A stretch of DNA of 64,000 bases, from the NCBI RefSeq assembly GCF_932526225.1, contig NC_064037.1:4307203-4371202 (forward strand), written 5' to 3'. The stretch comes from Nematostella vectensis (taxonomy: Eukaryota > Cnidaria > Anthozoa > Actiniaria > Edwardsiidae). Position 1 is the first letter of the stretch, and the number at the start of each line of letters is the position of its first letter. The notes under the pieces are model-generated. The model made no database searches and was not told where the DNA came from. It saw nothing but the letters and a program-made list of their open reading frames with translations. A program made the translations under genes and the position numbers. Below are positions 24,901-36,400 of this stretch, one piece after another.

Positions 24901-26293
24901 GATATCCCACTTTACAAACAGTAAAATTAGTATGCACATGGCTATGACAGAAAAGTCAACAAAACAATTAGAAACCTTCTTGTTTCGTTGTTCCAAGTCT
25001 ACTGTAATAGAAAAAAACTTACTGGTTTTGTACTGTTTAGAAAGACCCTGTGTGAGTTACATGCCTTGCTACCCATAACTTGGGTCACTGACATTACACC
25101 ATGGAGATTACCAAGAGATTATTATAACCTACCCTCAAGTAATACATCCTATGCAGCTACCCACCTCTCTGCTGTAGTATAATCCACAAAAGAAATCTTT
25201 GTGTACAACACCCCCCCCCCCCACTCCATAGGCAGAACAATAAAATTGTGGGGGTATTTGTGTGTAACACCCCCACCCCCTTCCTAGACAAACAATGTTA
25301 TGGTGGTGGCGGCGGGGGAATGTCTATGTATACCCCCCTACTTACACAACAATTTTATGGAAAATGTTTGTACTGCCTCTTTTCCCATAAGCAGTTCAGA
25401 TCAGGAATGTTTGTGTATACCCCCCCCCCCCCCCCACCAACACAACAATTTTTACCAATTTTACCAAAAAGGGAATGTTTGTGTATACCCCCCCCCCCCC
25501 CCCCACCAACACAACAATTTTTACCAATTTTACCAAAAAGGGAATGTTTGTGTATACCCCCCCCCTACTTACACAACAATTTTATGGAAAAAGGTTTGTA
25601 CTGCCTCTTTCACATAAGCAGTTCAGATCAGGAATGTCTATGTATACCCCCCCTACTTACACAACAATTTTATGGGGATGTTTGTACTGCCCTCCTTCCC
25701 ATAAACTTGCATAAGCAGTTCAGATCAGGAATGTTTGTGTATACCCTCCCCCCCCCCCACCAACACAACAATTTTTACCAAAAAGGGAATGTTTGTGTAT
25801 ACCCCCCCCCCCTTTACAGTACAAATTACCATGTGGGAAACGTTCGTATTCTCTTTGGCCCCAAACGATTCCTGTTCACCGGCGTTGAGCACGGTACGGC
25901 GTCAAAGTGAAACGAGCTGCTTGGGAACAATGTCTGTGGCGTCCACGCCGTGCTGCTACGCTTAGACTTTCCGCTCGCAGCTTGTCTACTAGACTCTTGG
26001 GCTTCTAATGAGATCTTGTATTTGTCATCATTGCCTTCTAAAATCTCTTCAACCTCGAGAGCGCGTAGTAAAGTAACATTAGTCGCCAAGTTGTTGTGGC
26101 CAAAGCCGAGCGAAACAATCTTTTTACGTTCGTCTAATGTTGCCAGACGTCGCCATAATGAAGGATACTTCTTATAAAGTGATCCTCTAAACATGCGAAG
26201 AAAGTTTCCTACTTCAGACCCGATCATGTAGAATTCGCCGCCATCTTCGAGTTGAAAGGACTTCGGTTTTTGTCCGTATGTTCGAACCGCCAT
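18950..26293 (-). CDS. SMARCB1: SMARCB1/SNF5 (INI1), SWI/SNF core subunit
   Basis: Exons on the minus strand: 26293-25830, 23262-23135, 22663-22491 and 19272-18950, with consistent phases, giving 362 complete codons. The N terminus ([10 protein letters not shown], then [10 protein letters not shown] and [16 protein letters not shown]) is the SNF5 winged-helix DNA-binding domain. Exons 2-3 carry RPT1 ([20 protein letters not shown] to [18 protein letters not shown]). Exon 4 carries RPT2 ([20 protein letters not shown] to [20 protein letters not shown]). The protein is a nuclear core subunit of BAF/SWI-SNF chromatin remodellers, contacting ATPase-module partners and the nucleosome. Human SMARCB1 has 385 aa and continues with a short basic tail; here exon 4 ends at a good AG|GTAGGT donor but the tail exon was not found. 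If unspliced, TAG follows the final arginine. Intron 3 hosts a nested reading frame and a VNTR. Confidence 0.93.
19819..20532 (-). CDS. Unidentified nested reading frame with one in-frame TAG
   Basis: Inside SMARCB1 intron 3, on the same strand, an ATG at 20532 opens a 140-codon frame ending in TAG at 20112-20110. The same frame continues directly with 11 codons to an ATG at 20079 and a further 86 codons to a stop at 19819. The first part begins [20 protein letters not shown] and is basic and Pro/Ser-rich towards its end. The second begins [20 protein letters not shown]. Both parts have non-repetitive, protein-like composition. I recognise no family. No plausible intron removes the TAG: the only nearby GT...AG pair would give 19 bases. 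It could be one gene with a nonsense variant, readthrough, two overlapping products or a decaying gene. A CRE and a CCAAT box lie about 100 bp upstream. Confidence 0.5.
20634..20646 (-). promoter_or_regulatory. CRE palindrome next to an inverted CCAAT box
   Basis: TGACGTCA at 20634-20641 is a perfect cAMP-response element, immediately followed by ATTGGC, the reverse complement of GCCAAT. The pair lies about 100 bp upstream of the nested reading frame that starts at 20532 on the minus strand. Position and composition suit a proximal promoter. Function is inferred from motifs only. Confidence 0.5.
21126..22110 (+). repeat. 21-bp VNTR (~47 units) in SMARCB1 intron 3
   Basis: The unit CCCCTACAATACAGTAACTC(A) repeats about 47 times with almost no variation. 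The only common difference is ACAATACAG versus ACAACACAG; one unit has CTCGCCCC. The 21-base period keeps several frames open on both strands (a heptapeptide repeat of the type HPYNTVT on the plus strand). This is a repeat artefact inside an intron. Such homogeneity implies recent expansion and likely length polymorphism. Confidence 0.93.
23243..24185. repeat. Dispersed copies of the SMARCB1 exon 2 acceptor region
   Basis: The exon 2 5' boundary and adjoining intron (CATGTCATGATCATCATAGC, then AATATAATGAT and ACTCTATAATATTCCATGG) recur in degenerate form at about 23355-23375, 23583-23697 and 24119-24185. The copy at 23659-23697 repeats both the exon end and the following AATATAATGAT. They look like decayed local duplications with no coding capacity. 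Confidence 0.55.
24477..24790. mobile_element. ~314-bp MITE-like element in SMARCB1 intron 1
   Basis: The left end (G-run then GGTGAATAGG) and right end (CCCCTATTCACACCCCCT) are inverted repeats. The internal sequence is rich in GGATC/CGGATTT words such as GGATCGGCAGATTCGG and GTGGATCGGCGGATTT, also arranged symmetrically. There is no reading frame. It is non-autonomous and its family is unknown. Confidence 0.55.
25208..25815 (-). repeat. Poly-C (poly-G on sense strand) tandem repeats beside exon donor
   Basis: About eight imperfect units contain GGAATGTTTGTGTATACC, runs of 7-17 C, then ACACAACAATTTT. On the minus strand, the sense strand of SMARCB1, these are long G runs starting about 16 bases beyond the exon 1 donor at 25829. 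Several closely spaced G runs could form G-quadruplexes in the intron. Collapse or expansion in assemblies is likely. Confidence 0.8.
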
Positions 26294-26861
26294 CTTGGAT
26301 TTCTGAATGAAGACTATCCCAGCATGCAATGCAAATAGACCCGTCACCAGTCTTCGTGACCGTGTAAGAGTCGGCGTAAAAATGGTACCATTTTACCGGT
26401 AAAAAATGTGGATCTGCTCTCCAAAATACTAATAAATGTAAATGCAAAATGCTCGCATGTGGTTCCTGCATGCTCGACTTCTTGTACAGATATCTCGCAC
26501 CTTTGATGAAAATTTCTCCGTTTGCTCATAAAGGGATAGACAGGAGCCATGTGTTTTTATAAGTTCTAAAATGTAAAAAAATCTCCCCAGGATATTTCTC
26601 TATCACAAATTGGTTTAAAATCAACGCCCCCAGAACTTTTTTTAGGGTATTTAGGTACTGTTTTTCCAAACAAAAACGCAATTATGATATTTCTCGATAA
26701 AGAGTTTTGAGTAGACAATGCTTGCCTACTTGATCACAGAGAGCTCAACTCTACGGCTTGAGATAAGTTTGGTTTTTTTTATTTAGTTTCGCGGTGTTGT
26801 TTATAGAAATTTTTGAGTTTCAGTTAAAAACAAATAGCAAAACCATAATATTTTTCTTTAC

Positions 26862-27472
26862 CTTATTGGAAGAATCTTCCTTCTGAGTTTCTCCCTCTCC
26901 GTTACACTGTACTTCTTACCAGCTGAAATCTGTTGTATTCTAGACTGGTACGAAACTGCGTTCAAGTGCTGCACAGAAGAATGGATAGTTTCGCGTGAAA
27001 ACGACGACACCTGAAATCGACTCGCTAAGCTCTGATTTGTCCGTTTCCCAGTAGAAAAACCTCTTTGAACAGCCAAAGCCGGCGAATCTGGGAGCCTGTC
27101 CCTGTATTTAGTTCCTGCCCCTTTAATTATTTCATCTACTTCAGAGGCTTTCACTAACATGATGTTTGAATTGGACAAACTCGTGTAACCGATGTCCAGT
27201 GAGAGGATGATTTTCCGTTCTTCTAGTGTTGGAATTCGTCGCCACAGAGAAGGAAAACGCTTGTATAAAGCTCCTTTCATAAGCCCCAAATAATGCCCAA
27301 CCTCGCTACCAATCATATAAAATTCGCCTGTTGGCTCAAGCTGGAATATTTCTGGCTTTTTGCCGTTGAAAATAAATGGTTCTGCACTTTCAGTCTCCAT
27401 GTTGAATGAATGGAAATGTGGCGATATACCATGATTCTCTGCGAGTGCGAATGAAGGGACTGCGGAACGCAT
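26862..27472 (-). CDS. Alternative first exon: second SNF5 winged-helix domain
   Basis: This reading frame encodes a second SNF5 N-terminal domain ([20 protein letters not shown], then [20 protein letters not shown], then [10 protein letters not shown] and a C-terminal [14 protein letters not shown] corresponding to the [15 protein letters not shown] part of the other exon). A donor AAG|GTAAAG at 26861 interrupts a codon after its second base, exactly like the donor of the downstream SMARCB1 first exon. It can therefore splice in frame to exon 2 at 23262, giving a variant with a different winged helix on the same RPT domains. Start: ATG at 27472, or an internal ATG with better context (AACATGG) 24 codons later. 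A good acceptor lies near 27491, so a non-coding leader exon is possible. The other reading is an independent truncated gene duplicate ending at the TAA after the donor. Confidence 0.75.
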
Positions 27473-27683
27473 GGAATAGAATCAAATTCCCACTGAAAAA
27501 ACAATGAAAAAATTAGTCGTTTGAGTTTCATATTTAATAATACATAATATTTAATAATGCCATTACGTTCGCTTCAAGTTGTAGCCTGAGCCCTGATAAA
27601 TTATATTACCAAATTTTAAAGCATTTTGTATCCAGTATTATGGTTTTAAAAATTGGAGCGCGCGCAAATAGTATTGTCTCTAA

Positions 27684-27690
27684 TACGTCA
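27684..27690 (+). promoter_or_regulatory. CRE-like TACGTCA upstream of the TSSK start
   Basis: TACGTCA lies about 100 bp before the kinase start codon, in the ~300-bp gap between the divergent SMARCB1 alternative exon and the kinase. CREM/CREB sites are common in germ-cell promoters of vertebrates. Assignment here rests on motif and position only. Confidence 0.35.
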
Positions 27691-27786
27691 CAAAGGATAG
27701 GAATCAGAACCTAAAAATGCACATCCAAACAATCTTTGAAAAATGAAGGAGAATCTAGTATTTCCATAGAGAACGATAGAAGAGCC

Positions 27787-30700
27787 ATGTCGGCCAAACA
27801 ATACAGACTAAACGCCATCAAAGAGGCGTTTTCAGGGGGGAAAGCTTCCCAGCTATCTTTAGAGGAGTTAGAATGCGAGCGAAGAGGATACAAACTTTCG
27901 AAAACTATTCTAGGCTCAGGCGCGTATGCAAAAGTCAAACTTGCTTACGTTTCGGAGCCAAAACGTGAAAAAGATAAAAGGTTGGCAGATGACCTGGATT
28001 CAAAGGGACACAATATGGTTAGTAGAAAATAGACAATGTTCTCAGGTTAATTGTCAGTTCGTCTTGTCAATGTTATCTGTTTGTCACAGGTCGCAATAAA
28101 AGTTGTATCCAAGAAGCAAGCGCCTACTGAATACTTACAGAAATTCATGCCTCGGGAAATTGACGCACTCAACGCAACATGTCGGCACCATAACGTGGTA
28201 AAATTGCAAACTTTTTCGCTCTAATCTTAAACAAAAATAGCAAGTTTGACATGACAGTACAAATATTTAGACCGCCTACGGCAATCGTTTGTTCTTGTTT
28301 TCCAGATACAGCTTTATGAGACTTTCCATACTTGCCACAAGATTTTCTTGGTCATGGAGTACGCTGCAAAGGGGGATCTTTTGGATTATATCAATTCTCG
28401 TTGTCGGCGCTGCGTTGGTATTGGCGAAGACCTAGCAAAGAACTTCTTCCGACAGCTCACCGAGGGCATCATGCATTGTCACAAGCGTAACGTGGTCCAC
28501 AGGTATTTTACAAAAAATAGTATTATGACTATGAGTTTGACACTCCTTTCACGTCGACTTTCGTTCTTATTGTGATAAAAGAAAACGTATGATGGTGGAG
28601 AAGAGTTGGCTTCAAACGGAGTACATTCTTTTGTTTATTTTCAGAGATCTCAAGTGCGAGAACGTATTGCTTGATGATAACAATGTGATCAAAATTTCAG
28701 GTTTGTAATATCCCCCTATATGCCAAAGTTCTTAATAAACCTCCAGCTTTATATCGTGCGTTTGTTTCGTAGACTTTGGCTTTGCCACGAGGTATCCCTC
28801 CAACAAGCTACTCGAAACGTTCTGCGGCTCCTATGCTTACGCTGCTCCGGAGATTCTGCAAGCTCAAAAATATGATGGAAAAAGTGCGGACATATGGAGT
28901 TTGTGAGTAGATAGTCTTCTGATTTTTATCATAGAGCCTCGTTTTGTCTACTCTTATGTACCTCGAAACTATCATTGCCATTACCAAATTATAAATGCTT
29001 CTGTATCTTATTCATTTTATTGTTTAAACTAACTGTGTGATTTGCTTGGTATAGGGGCATCATTCTATATGCGATGATGTGCGGTCGGTTACCGTTCAAC
29101 GATAACTGCAGTCTTCACGCTTTAGTTGTACAGACGAAATCCAGACTGACCTTCCCAGCGCGAGGAACTTGCTCGGCCAGTACGTTGGAGATAATAATAA
29201 CTCTAGCAATTTATGCCCGTTACAGCATTAGGAGGGACCCAAAATTGCGCAATATTCCAGGCACCGCTACGTTCTGGTGACCACAAGACAAATGGGACTT
29301 TTTGCGAACTGTTTTAAAGCCACCTCCCAACATGGTTATACATATAACTAGTATTGCTGGGCCAGTGTCTCGCCAGCGATGCTGACGTTGTTTGCACAGG
29401 GTCTAAGCAGCCTTCTTCGTTTTGGCAGGCCTCGAAACATCGGGGGAACGATACGGAAATATAAAGCAAATTTAATGGGTAAAATCACGCTCCTGCTGAT
29501 CATTTCCTTATGTCATCTTCCTTATATGTTTTGGGAGCACATGTGCCCCCGGTGCCCCACCCCCTGCTACGGCTCTAAGAGAGGCAAGCCACACAATCCA
29601 TTGCCCTTTTCCATATCAAGCACAATAAAAAGACAAATTTAAGACGGCTTCTTTACCCTAAAGAAAATGAGTGCGTAAATGTTTTCCCACAGGTTGTCAA
29701 GGCTTGATTCGCAGCATCTTGAAATGCGATCCACGGGAGAGATTCACGATGCCTCGCATTGTTACACACCCATGGCTCACGGATACAGACAAACAGGTAT
29801 TTACCACATCCTTATTTATAGCTTTTTTCAGCGTCCATACTATTCTTAATAACACCTCTGGGTGATCCTTAATATCACAGGGCAAATCCACACTACCCTT
29901 ATAACGACACCTGTGTAAATCCTTTATCCAGTGCTTATGACAACTTTTACGATGACTTCATTAGAGTGTCAACAACTTGAAACACTTAAGCCTGGTGCAC
30001 ACTAGTGAGATAACGACATAACGACATAAGCACGCGCAATCTTCGTATCTTCATCATCTTCGTATGTTCAAGTGTGAATGGTTCGACATTTTGACATTAA
30101 CCCGGCATAACGACATGGACATAAGAGAAATAACATGTTTTTTTCTTATATGTCATTTTGTCCATGTCGTTATGTCGGCCTAGTGCGCGCGCCCATGTGG
30201 TTATGTCACTAGTGTTCACCAGGCATTAACACGGCACCCACATCACTCTTATAACAATACCTTTGTGCAAATGTCACCCTTCACGCGACACTGACGACAG
30301 CCTACTGCTTCAAACGAAATATGCCACAGTATCATGCTAGCATCCTACAATTCAACAATATTTCCCAACAGCAATTGGCGCGCCAAATCCCCTCACCCTA
30401 CCACGCATTATACGCAACTCTTCTAGCCCATTTGACCGCAATCCACGCCATCTTGACAGTGCTGAATAACGTATGCGCATGTGCGTGCTCTGGCGAAAGC
30501 AAACACAATCGTAGTGTTGAATCGTTCGAGTAAAGGTACGAAAGGCTGATTTCAGTCGCTGTTTTGACTAACTGTACAGCATTAAAACCAGGGGAGTCAT
30601 GAAAAAATTTATAGCCTTAACCTTGCGCTAGCTTTTTAGCATTCAACAAATGTAACATTTCGCCGGTAAAAATGCCGCCATTTCAAAACAAAAAGGCAAT

Positions 30701-32347
30701 CTCTTACTCTCCGACATCACACTCATAATCATTGCAAAACATTGCTTTTATTCTATTTATTTTCCAGTATGTTTACCACCCGCAACTGATTAAGATTAAA
30801 CCTGTCCATATTGTCACGCCACACGTGGTGCCGTTGCGTGATTCAAGTAAAGCACCAGAGACTCAGGTATCAGAGTCTATGCAAATGACTCAAGGCGAGG
30901 CGGAAGCTGAGCCACAGAGAGTGGCAGAAATCAAAGAGCCCAAGACTCCAGACTTTGAAGAGAATGTTCGAATAAGAACACCTGGAGGTAAGAGGGGACT
31001 ATATAGGGTGTGGCGGGGGGGGGGGGGGGGAGGTATGCGAAGGGAGAGTGGGGGAGGACGCGGCGAACTATGCTATGGACGGTTAGAGGAAAGATGCAGG
31101 CAGAGTGTTGATAAGGAACAGGCGTACGGGTAATGGTGGCGTGAGAGGGATGCATGGCCAGAAATTCCAGGAAGTAAGAAGGAACCTATGTCATAAGGAG
31201 GCGTTGAGGAAGTGATGTTGTTTGACGGATAGGAGTACCTTAGTAAGAGACTTGAGCGTATAGGTAGGGAGAGATAAAGGGTAAACGTCCTAATGAACAA
31301 CAGATGGTAATCGGTTTTTGGGGTCATGTAGAGGTCGAAGTTAAGGTAACAAGAAGGGTTTACTTATGCTCTCTTTCATATTTGATATCTTTTTTATCAA
31401 TCTGTTCTTATCACTCCTGATTATTTTAGATCCTAAACAAGGCTGGCCTCTGAGTAGCCCTGAGCCGCAAACAATCGCCAAACTCCTCCACAAACGCGAC
31501 CTAAAAACCCCAATCAGAATGACCACACCCGCCCTAGAGTCCATCCAGGGGGACGGACGCGAGAAAACGCCTTCGTCCTCCCGCTCCACCCCCTGCCCTC
31601 GCAGCTTCACTCCAACCGCACAGACTGGCAAGGTCGCAAATCGTAAGGAGCTGGCCGTCAAAGTGGCCCAGATTGTTGCTGGATCTGGGAGCGCCAACAG
31701 ACCAAAGGACCTGAGCAGGGAGACTTACATCATCATGTCCCGGGCCCTGCAGGAATCTCAACAGTGTCGCCAAGCTCGTAGTGAGATGAGAGATACGAGA
31801 CAACACGTGTGGAGATACGTCACCAAATTGTCGAGCAGTGGACGCCGGAGCAAAACCCCCAAGTGTAAGTATTGATATACAGATTAGTTAACGTTTATGT
31901 TACTGCTAAGCTGTATATTTATTTAACCTCAAACTTTTTTCCGCAGGCGTTTCTGCAGAACAAAAATCCAAAGAGTCTGATTTACCGCCTGTCTCACCCA
32001 AAACACAGCTCAGAGTTAACACAGTCGTGCCTACTCCTCCAACAAACGCCTCCAGACTTGGCCGCTCCGGTATCTCTCCTTGGAGACGAGTCACCCCACC
32101 ATCACGAGGTAAAAGCGTCCAATCATCCCCAGTCACCCCTCCCTCGCAAGAAAAGAACCGATCAAAAACCAGGAAGAATACCCTTGGGCTAAACCCATGC
32201 ACACGTAAACCGCTGACCAATAACAGAATACGTGGCCGAGTGAACAGCGAGCGAGCAGCCACGCCCAATAAACCAGTCTACAAACACGTGACCTTCATCA
32301 GCAATGGCCTCAGGCGGTCTCAAAGAGTGTGCGACTCTCTGTCTTAG
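27787..32347 (+). CDS. TSSK: TSSK-family serine/threonine kinase with long C-terminal extension
   Basis: Ten exons: 27787-28017, 28090-28197, 28306-28502, 28645-28700, 28773-28902, 29055-29179, 29693-29796, 30768-30987, 31430-31864 and 31947-32347. All are GT-AG with matching phases, encoding 668 aa. Kinase features: glycine loop GSGAYAKV (43-50), VAIK lysine 81, PREIDAL glutamate 100, HRDLKCEN (178-185), DFG (198-200), [12 protein letters not shown] (213-224). All catalytic residues are present. Phrases such as [18 protein letters not shown] and [10 protein letters not shown]-like [19 protein letters not shown] are typical of testis-specific serine kinases, which act in sperm formation and motility. 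The family is usually about 270-370 aa; here about 350 extra residues, rich in Ser/Pro/Thr and basic residues, follow residue 317. KHVTF (648-652) fits the PP1-docking RVxF pattern. Head to head with the upstream SMARCB1 exon. Germline expression is inferred from family. Confidence 0.9.
29424..29576. mobile_element. Non-autonomous repeat copy in TSSK intron 6
   Basis: The segment from GGCAGGCCTCGAAACATCGG to GTGCCCCACCCCCTGCTACG shares its two ends and an internal TCATTTCCTTAT with the element at 57055-57230, and part with 19484-19580. The ends form a rough inverted repeat. It is a degenerate MITE family with no coding capacity. Confidence 0.5.
29990..30225. mobile_element. piggyBac-type MITE with TTAA flanks (TSSK intron 7)
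   Basis: The left end GCCTGGTGCACACTAGTGA and the reverse complement of the right end (TGCCTGGTGAACACTAGTGA) form inverted repeats of about 28 bp. Further symmetric ATAACGACAT words lie inside. TTAA stands directly outside both ends (29986-29989, 30226-30229), the target duplication used by piggyBac transposons. The 236-bp element has no reading frame. Confidence 0.65.
30504..30698 (+). repeat. Dispersed ~200-bp repeat, copy A
   Basis: The sequence from ACAATCGTAGTGTTGAATCG to GCCATTTCAAAACAAAAAGG is matched, inverted, by 37295-37516. Conserved blocks include TGTACAGCAT, TTGCGCTAG and GCCGCCATTTCAAAACAAAA. It lies in TSSK intron 7. No coding capacity. Confidence 0.7.
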
Positions 32348-33450
32348 CTTTATATTTGATCTAGAGTAGGAAACGTTTGTTTAAAGTAGTTAAATATAGT
32401 TAGCATGAAATTTGCGCGCTAGTTCTTAATCTTTTTCCAAATTCATGCTCTATGAATCCAAATATCTTCAAAATTACATGTTTTTCTTCCATAAAGTTGC
32501 ACAACGTGAATGCGCGAAGGAGTAAAAGACTGCGCAAGAGTAGTCACTATTCCGCTGGGTGATCAGGTATAAAAAGACGTCTTGTTGGACGATTTCATAA
32601 ACATGCCAATCAACATAAAGAAACTACCAATCACATGAACTCTACCGCGCACGCGCCGTTGCCTTGTAGCAAAATGTACATATCTAAGCTCTTTGTATAT
32701 AATTAATAAATCCTGTTCAAAAGAGGAGTACAGGGGGACGTACAGTACTTGGTGATGAAATGGGCTCATAATATTAGCATTTGATTATGAGGAATCCACT
32801 CAGAAAAAGCAACCTTTTCTCCTTTCAACGCCGTATACCTTATTACTCGAAATGAGCTGCTTATTTGAACATTTGCGATATCCACACTCACCAAATACCA
32901 GTTTTCCCTTCTCTTTGGACCATTTTTTTTTGCTCAGGCATTACAACCCCCCTTAAGCCCTCCCTGGAACCCACGGACAAGACATTATGTATCTGCTTCC
33001 TACGCATTGGAGAGCCCATTAAGAAAAGTAAAGATAGAAAGTAAGGAAGGGTTTTCGAATCTAAAAAAATTCTGCAGAAATCCTTAGTTAATTTTCTTTT
33101 AATTCTATTTACATCTTTAAAACCATAAAGGACATTATGTATAAATACCGTCAAATAAGTTAGATCATAAATCTATTTTTGGGCGTAAACATTTTCCTAA
33201 GAACACTTAGGAGCTGGCCTGACTGTGGCTTCAGGCAACATAGTGTGTTCGGATACCAACAATCTCTGCATCACTGATGTACAAAATAACAATGTTACCA
33301 TGGCAACAAGAAGAAATCTCCCATGGAAATTCTTCTCACACGCAAACACTCAAATTTTTCGCGTGAAAGATTGACTTTAGTAACTTCATAAATAGTATCA
33401 AATATATGATTGGCTTGATAGTATCAAATCTCCGATTGGCTGGGCTATGG
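32348..33450. other. Intergenic gap between convergent TSSK and BICDL genes
   Basis: About 1.1 kb separates the two stop codons and should hold both 3' untranslated regions. No additional exon or domain was found. Short frames on either strand lack support. Confidence 0.6.
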
Positions 33451-36400
33451 TTATCTACTGTTCGAGGTCCAGTTCCAGCCTTTAGAGAAGAGCGCGGGTT
33501 TTCGTTTCGATCTTGCCTCGTGTTCTTTGGCTGCCGTTCGCATTTGCTTCTGGACTTGTTCGTCTATGAGGGCGGCCATGTCGTACTGCGGAAAACAGGC
33601 AGACAATTAGGTAGGGGTCACGTGACAGCACATTGAAAGAGCAGCCTGAGGTGGCGCAACGTGATAACAAATCGAATAGCGGACTGGCCGGTGGTGTCGC
33701 GTGAGCAAGGATTGGACAATCAGATTATTTTGTCATGTGAGCAAAGAGAAAATTTCCTTCTCCAGAGCCTCGAACTTGCACTGATCCCAACCCCCCCCCC
33801 TCACTTCCCTCGTCACCTCCACGATTTACACGGCTACGCCCCCATACCCGTTCCTACCTGCCACTCCTCCAGTTGTTCTGACAGCTCTATCTTCTGTTGG
33901 ATTGCTTCGATAAGTTGATGATCAAGTCTTCCAGCGTCTCGCTTCAACTTTTCAAGCTCCTGGGAGATTTCGTACTCTCTGAAAAACAAAAAGGGAGTCG
34001 GAGGGGATTATATACGTCAGGGTCATTTCGACAACTATCAAAACCCTTTAATGTAGAGAAGCTTTAGAACACTTGGAGGATTGTCAACAAAGCTGCAACA
34101 TATCTTAGCATCCCCTGACAGCTTAGAGGGAATGTATGTAAACCACAACACAAATCAGAAACCATTCCCGCCCAAGAGAAAATTCTTGTTTTTAAATGTG
34201 AATAAATGGATGAGCAAGGTTTTTACATTATCTATATTGATTTTAATATTTAAAGTTTTAATTCAATTGGTTCCTAGTACTTTTTAAGGACGTTTAAATA
34301 CGACATTACGTGAGTGGTAGCAGAAGTTCCGAAAAATTCGATTAACGGACCAAAAACATGCGAGTTCTCGCAGTTGTCTCATGGGTATACCTTTTCAGAG
34401 CTGCCTCTTTCTCCTTGAGTGCTTGCTGGTATACCATGTCTAGGGCGAGGTCCGGGCCCTTCTCTGCCAGCAACCGGCTCTTCTCCTCCTTCAACCTGCT
34501 GATGTCTTGCTCTCGATCTCGTAGCTGCCAATCAAAAGAAATATTAGAGTAAGAGTAGAATATATATAAAAAAAATCCAGACAGAAAGCCAGACAGGAAG
34601 GTAGAAATATGGATGGTTGAACAAGCAGCAACACAGGTATCAAAATATAACGAGTTTCCAGCAAAACTCTTAGTTTTAATTTAATTAGCGAGATTGTACG
34701 AGCATTTTCACAGAAACACTTCAAATTCCATCACAAACAATTGAAAAGTCAAAGAGACAGACGTTAAATGCACTATTCAATTGATTCTGTCTAATTTCAA
34801 CCGTTTTCCTTCAAACAGCGTTAAAACTTCAAGTTTCATAGTCTAGCGAGGACGGAACGTGTGCTTTAGGCCATGATGTATGCCGGCTCTCATTCGTGGT
34901 CATTCGGAATTACATCCCAGTGATGAATTTTCACGCGCGCTCATTGGTCAATACGGGTCATGTGCACATTTTCACGGGACAAATATCAGGCGATAACGTC
35001 GAGCCAAACTGGATATCTGTCCTGCGAACAGTGTAGTCAAAACTTGCTTCTCGTCTGCTCAATAACTCCTCAAACAAACACCAAGGTTTTCAACACGCTA
35101 TGAGGGCACAAAAAAGGTTTGATTTTTTTATAGAATTATTATCAATATAATTTTTTTTAGAATTTATCCCTGAAACGCGAAAGAAAAGGCAATGACAAAA
35201 AACTTCACAACAGCGCGCGCTTGTGGCGTCATTCCCGTGTACGTCAGCGCGCGCGCAGAGGACATTTCAACATTGATGATTTTTGCTTCAATTTCTATTT
35301 CAGCTCTCAGCAGAACAATAAGAAAACAGCCTAATTGTAAATCCATCAGTTTTAATGCAAGTTTTGAGCTTGTAGTTTTTGTTCTAATGAAAAAAGTTGT
35401 TCCAAGGATTTCTATTTTACGCAAATGCCACTATCATTGTTCGCTATTTTAAATCTATTTTAAAATTGAGTTCTTAGCATGAAGGCAAATTTTGGGTCAC
35501 CTTTTTTCCTGCCGTCGCCGCGTGACGACGCGCAAAAACAAAACACCAAATCACCAAATAGAAGTAACGATGCGCAGTGAACTGGAGCCGACTAAACGTG
35601 CCATGCTTCACAACATCATGACGTCGCATTTCGAGTGTTCAACGCCCTTGCAATCCAAAAACACTTAATAATTAATAACAGACTCCTCTAGGCAGTCTCC
35701 TGGCGCTTTACGACAACGGAATAAATTAGACTTGTCTGTAATAGAAACATTGCGGTTTTTACCTGTGCACTGAGTCTTGCTATTTCGGTGTCTTTTAGTT
35801 TTAATCTGTGTAGTGCATCGTCGATGTCATCTTTTAGTACATCGTTGTCCTTGTGGGCTTCGTAAAGTTCGCTCTTCAAGTGATTCACCTGAAAATAGAA
35901 CATAAGGCACCGGAAAAAGTTAGAATATGTTTCGTCACACAAGCAATACCTTAAGGAATTTGTATTCCTAAAGATGAACCTTTAATCTTTTATTCGGATC
36001 TACAGGAATACGTAACTGCGTGTATTTGTTTAATCACTATTTTTATTGATTTCACTGTGTTGGACTTACTTCTTCAATAAGCTCATCCGTGTCGTAATCC
36101 GAATTTTTCTAAAAAAAAAAAATAGATGAAAAACGTTTCATTAGTGAAAAGTGTTCCCATCGACTTATGCCTTATTGGGGAATTATAAGAAAGACTTGGG
36201 AAGAGTGTGATTGTACGGTTGTCAGTACAGTGTGAAGTCTAGAAAGTTCGGTGTTGAAGTCCGGAGTGGAATGTGGGAAAATTATCTGAAATTAAATTCC
36301 AGGAACATAACAGTGTGTTAATGATGGATGTACTGGAGATAACGTGAAACCTACCCTTTGTGTTGCGTGTAGAAGGTCTGTGATAACGTCCTTAAAGGTA

